From the NCBI GenBank assembly GCA_024641835.1, contig JAHECH010000223.1:1-7024 (forward strand): a stretch of DNA of 7,024 nt, given 5' to 3'. This stretch comes from Deltaproteobacteria bacterium (GTDB lineage Bacteria > Desulfobacterota > DSM-4660 > Desulfatiglandales > HGW-15). How positions within the stretch are numbered: position 1 is the first letter of the stretch; the number at the start of each line of letters is the position of its first letter. Shown here piece by piece: positions 5,755 through 7,024 of the stretch. The notes under the pieces are model-generated. The model was given only the letters and a program-made list of their open reading frames with translations. It had not been told where the DNA came from and ran no database searches. Position numbers and translations under genes: made by a program.

Positions 5755-5766
5755 TCAGTGCACTGA
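5755..5766. promoter_or_regulatory. 12-bp perfect palindrome just after ricT
   Basis: TCAGTGCACTGA is a perfect palindrome starting 4 nt after the ricT stop codon. With no loop it would fold poorly as RNA, and no T-run follows, so it is not a terminator. It has the shape of a dimer-binding site, but no regulator can be assigned. Confidence 0.3.
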
Positions 5767-5797
5767 CTCGTGGAATCGTAACCTGGCACAAAAAAAT

Positions 5798-5840
5798 CCG
5801 AAATTCGAAGCATGAAACTCTCGAACAAATTCGAAATTCT
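5798..5840. repeat. AT-rich intergenic repeat with AAATTCGAA motifs
   Basis: AAATTCGAA occurs at 5801-5809 and 5827-5835 as a direct repeat, with a further TCGAA at 5821-5825. GAAATTCGAA and TTCGAAATTC also pair as an imperfect inverted repeat with one mismatch. Composition differs sharply from the flanking genes. I recall similar ATTCGAA-rich strings between genes in deltaproteobacterial assemblies, which would make this one copy of a dispersed family; only the local repeat is shown here. Confidence 0.45.
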
Positions 5841-5867
5841 GAGTGAAGGGAGTAACCATTTCGCCCC

Positions 5868-7024
5868 TTGAAAGAACCATTCTATATCACGACGCCCATA
5901 TACTATGTGAACGCTGAACCTCACTTGGGCCACGCGTACACGACCATCGTGGCAGACGTTCTTAAGCGAGTTCATGTTCTGATCGGCCGGGAAACGCATT
6001 TTCTCACGGGAACCGATGAGCACGGGGACAAGATCGTCGGCGCTGCTGAAAAAGCGGGCGAGCCCACCAAGCAATATGTGGATAAAATGAGCCGGTTATT
6101 CAGAGACCTCTGGCCCAGGCTCAACATCAGCAACGATGATTTTATCCGCACTACCGATCCGGCGCATCAAGAGACAGTCCAATTCATTCTCAACAGGGTG
6201 AAAGAGCGGGGAGACATTTACTTCAGCGACTACTCTGGCCTTTATTGCTTCGGCTGCGAACGCTTTTATACGGAAAGAGAACTCGTGAACGGGAAATGCC
6301 CTGACCACCAGACAGAACCGATCCTGATCAGTGAGGCCAACTACTTCTTCCGCATGAGCAAATACCAGGGATGGCTCATCGACCACATCAATGCCAATCC
6401 CCAGTTCATCCGTCCCGAGCGATACAGAAACGAGGTTCTCTCTTTCCTCAAAGAACCCCTCGAAGACCTCTGCATCTCCCGCCCAAAAACCAGGCTCCGG
6501 TGGGGAATCACCCTGCCGTTCGACGAGAACTACGTGACCTATGTCTGGTTTGACGCCCTCATCAACTACATCTCAGGCCTGGGCTATCCTGAGGGGCCCC
6601 TGTTCCGGAAGTTCTGGCCTGTGGCGCAGCACGTCGTGGCGAAGGATATCCTCAAGCCTCATGGGATCTATTGGCCCTGCATGTTGAAATCTGCCGGCAT
6701 CGACATATACCAGCATCTGAATGTCCATGGGTATTGGAGCGTGAACCAGGGCAAGATGTCCAAGAGCTTGGGCAATGTGGTCAAGCCGCTTGAGCTGGTG
6801 GATGTCTACGGTCTCGATGCGTTCAGGTATTTTCTGCTTCGGGAAATGGTCTTCGGGTTGGACTCGGAATTCAGCGAAGAAGCTCTGGTGGCAAGGATCA
6901 ATGCGGACCTGGCAAATGACCTGGGGAACCTGGTGAGCCGAAGCCTTACCATGGTGCACAACTATTACAAAGGAGAACTCCCCGAATCGGGTCAGCCTCT
7001 TGCTGTGGATGAAGAGCTCAAGAA
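5868..7024 (+). CDS. metG: Methionyl-tRNA synthetase, N-terminal part (cut by window end)
   Basis: The frame is open from TTG 5868 to the right edge, giving 385 codons of a class I synthetase that charges tRNA-Met with methionine. The N-terminus KEPFYITTPIYYVNAEP is typical. The HIGH motif is HLGH (19-22) and the KMSKS motif is intact at 296-300 in GKMSKSLGN. The zinc knuckle ligands are C127, C130, C144 and H147, a single CxxC...CPxH site like the Thermus thermophilus enzyme. EANYFFRMSKY, RNEVLSFL and YVWFDALINYISGLGY are family blocks. The anticodon-binding domain has begun (from ~330), and any C-terminal tRNA-binding domain lies outside. TTG is the only usable start: TAA at 5853-5855 closes the frame, and the next in-frame ATG falls after the HIGH motif. 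The nearest SD-like sequence, AAGGGAG (5846-5852), is 15 nt upstream, which is long and suggests poor or regulated initiation. It lies 116 nt after ricT. Confidence 0.94.
   Translation, partial: MKEPFYITTPIYYVNAEPHLGHAYTTIVADVLKRVHVLIGRETHFLTGTDEHGDKIVGAAEKAGEPTKQYVDKMSRLFRDLWPRLNISNDDFIRTTDPAHQETVQFILNRVKERGDIYFSDYSGLYCFGCERFYTERELVNGKCPDHQTEPILISEANYFFRMSKYQGWLIDHINANPQFIRPERYRNEVLSFLKEPLEDLCISRPKTRLRWGITLPFDENYVTYVWFDALINYISGLGYPEGPLFRKFWPVAQHVVAKDILKPHGIYWPCMLKSAGIDIYQHLNVHGYWSVNQGKMSKSLGNVVKPLELVDVYGLDAFRYFLLREMVFGLDSEFSEEALVARINADLANDLGNLVSRSLTMVHNYYKGELPESGQPLAVDEELK

Noticed and set aside
5784..5799. TGGCAC as a sigma54 -24 element before metG
   Set aside because: The required TGC-type -12 element at the correct spacing is absent; the following bases are an A-run and ATCCG.

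Overview
This looks like a core chromosomal segment of an anaerobic bacterium, most likely Desulfobacterota ('Deltaproteobacteria') or a relative. That placement is an inference from three things: an ASKHA-type corrinoid-protein reactivase, a DksA-type zinc-finger protein with long charged tails, and a tmk-holB-PSP1/ricT-metG gene run. No 16S or other phylogenetic marker was available to test it.

Layout. Positions 72-1631 (+) encode a RACo-like reductive activator that lacks the usual N-terminal [2Fe-2S] ferredoxin domain. Convergent to it, 1693-2394 (-) encodes a DksA/TraR-family protein with an intact DxxDxA tip, an intact C4 zinc finger, a Lys/Ala/Pro-rich N-terminal tail and an acidic C-terminal tail. 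The 327-nt divergent region 2395-2721 holds a good sigma70-type promoter towards tmk, a TTGACA-containing promoter candidate towards the dksA-like gene, an 18-bp inverted repeat over that -35 box, and a leader hairpin before tmk.

From 2722 to the right edge all genes are on the + strand: tmk (dTMP kinase), holB (DNA polymerase III delta' subunit), a PSP1/RicT-family protein, and the first 385 codons of metG (methionyl-tRNA synthetase, Thermus-like zinc-knuckle type). tmk, holB, ricT/yaaT and metS also lie close together in Bacillus, so this is an old housekeeping neighbourhood serving DNA precursor supply, replication and translation.

The unusual part is the 477-nt gap between tmk and holB. 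It contains a 249-bp element bounded by 38-nt inverted repeats (35/38 matching, the outer 26 perfect) with nested smaller hairpins and no credible gene. It looks like a MITE or REP-type palindromic element, or a very strong RNA structure, placed inside the operon. Other points of note are a dnaX-like A AAA AAG slippery site in holB followed by an immediate -1 stop, and a short AT-rich repeat before a TTG-started metG. I see no convincing new multi-gene system; the best leads are the palindromic element and the ferredoxin-less activator.
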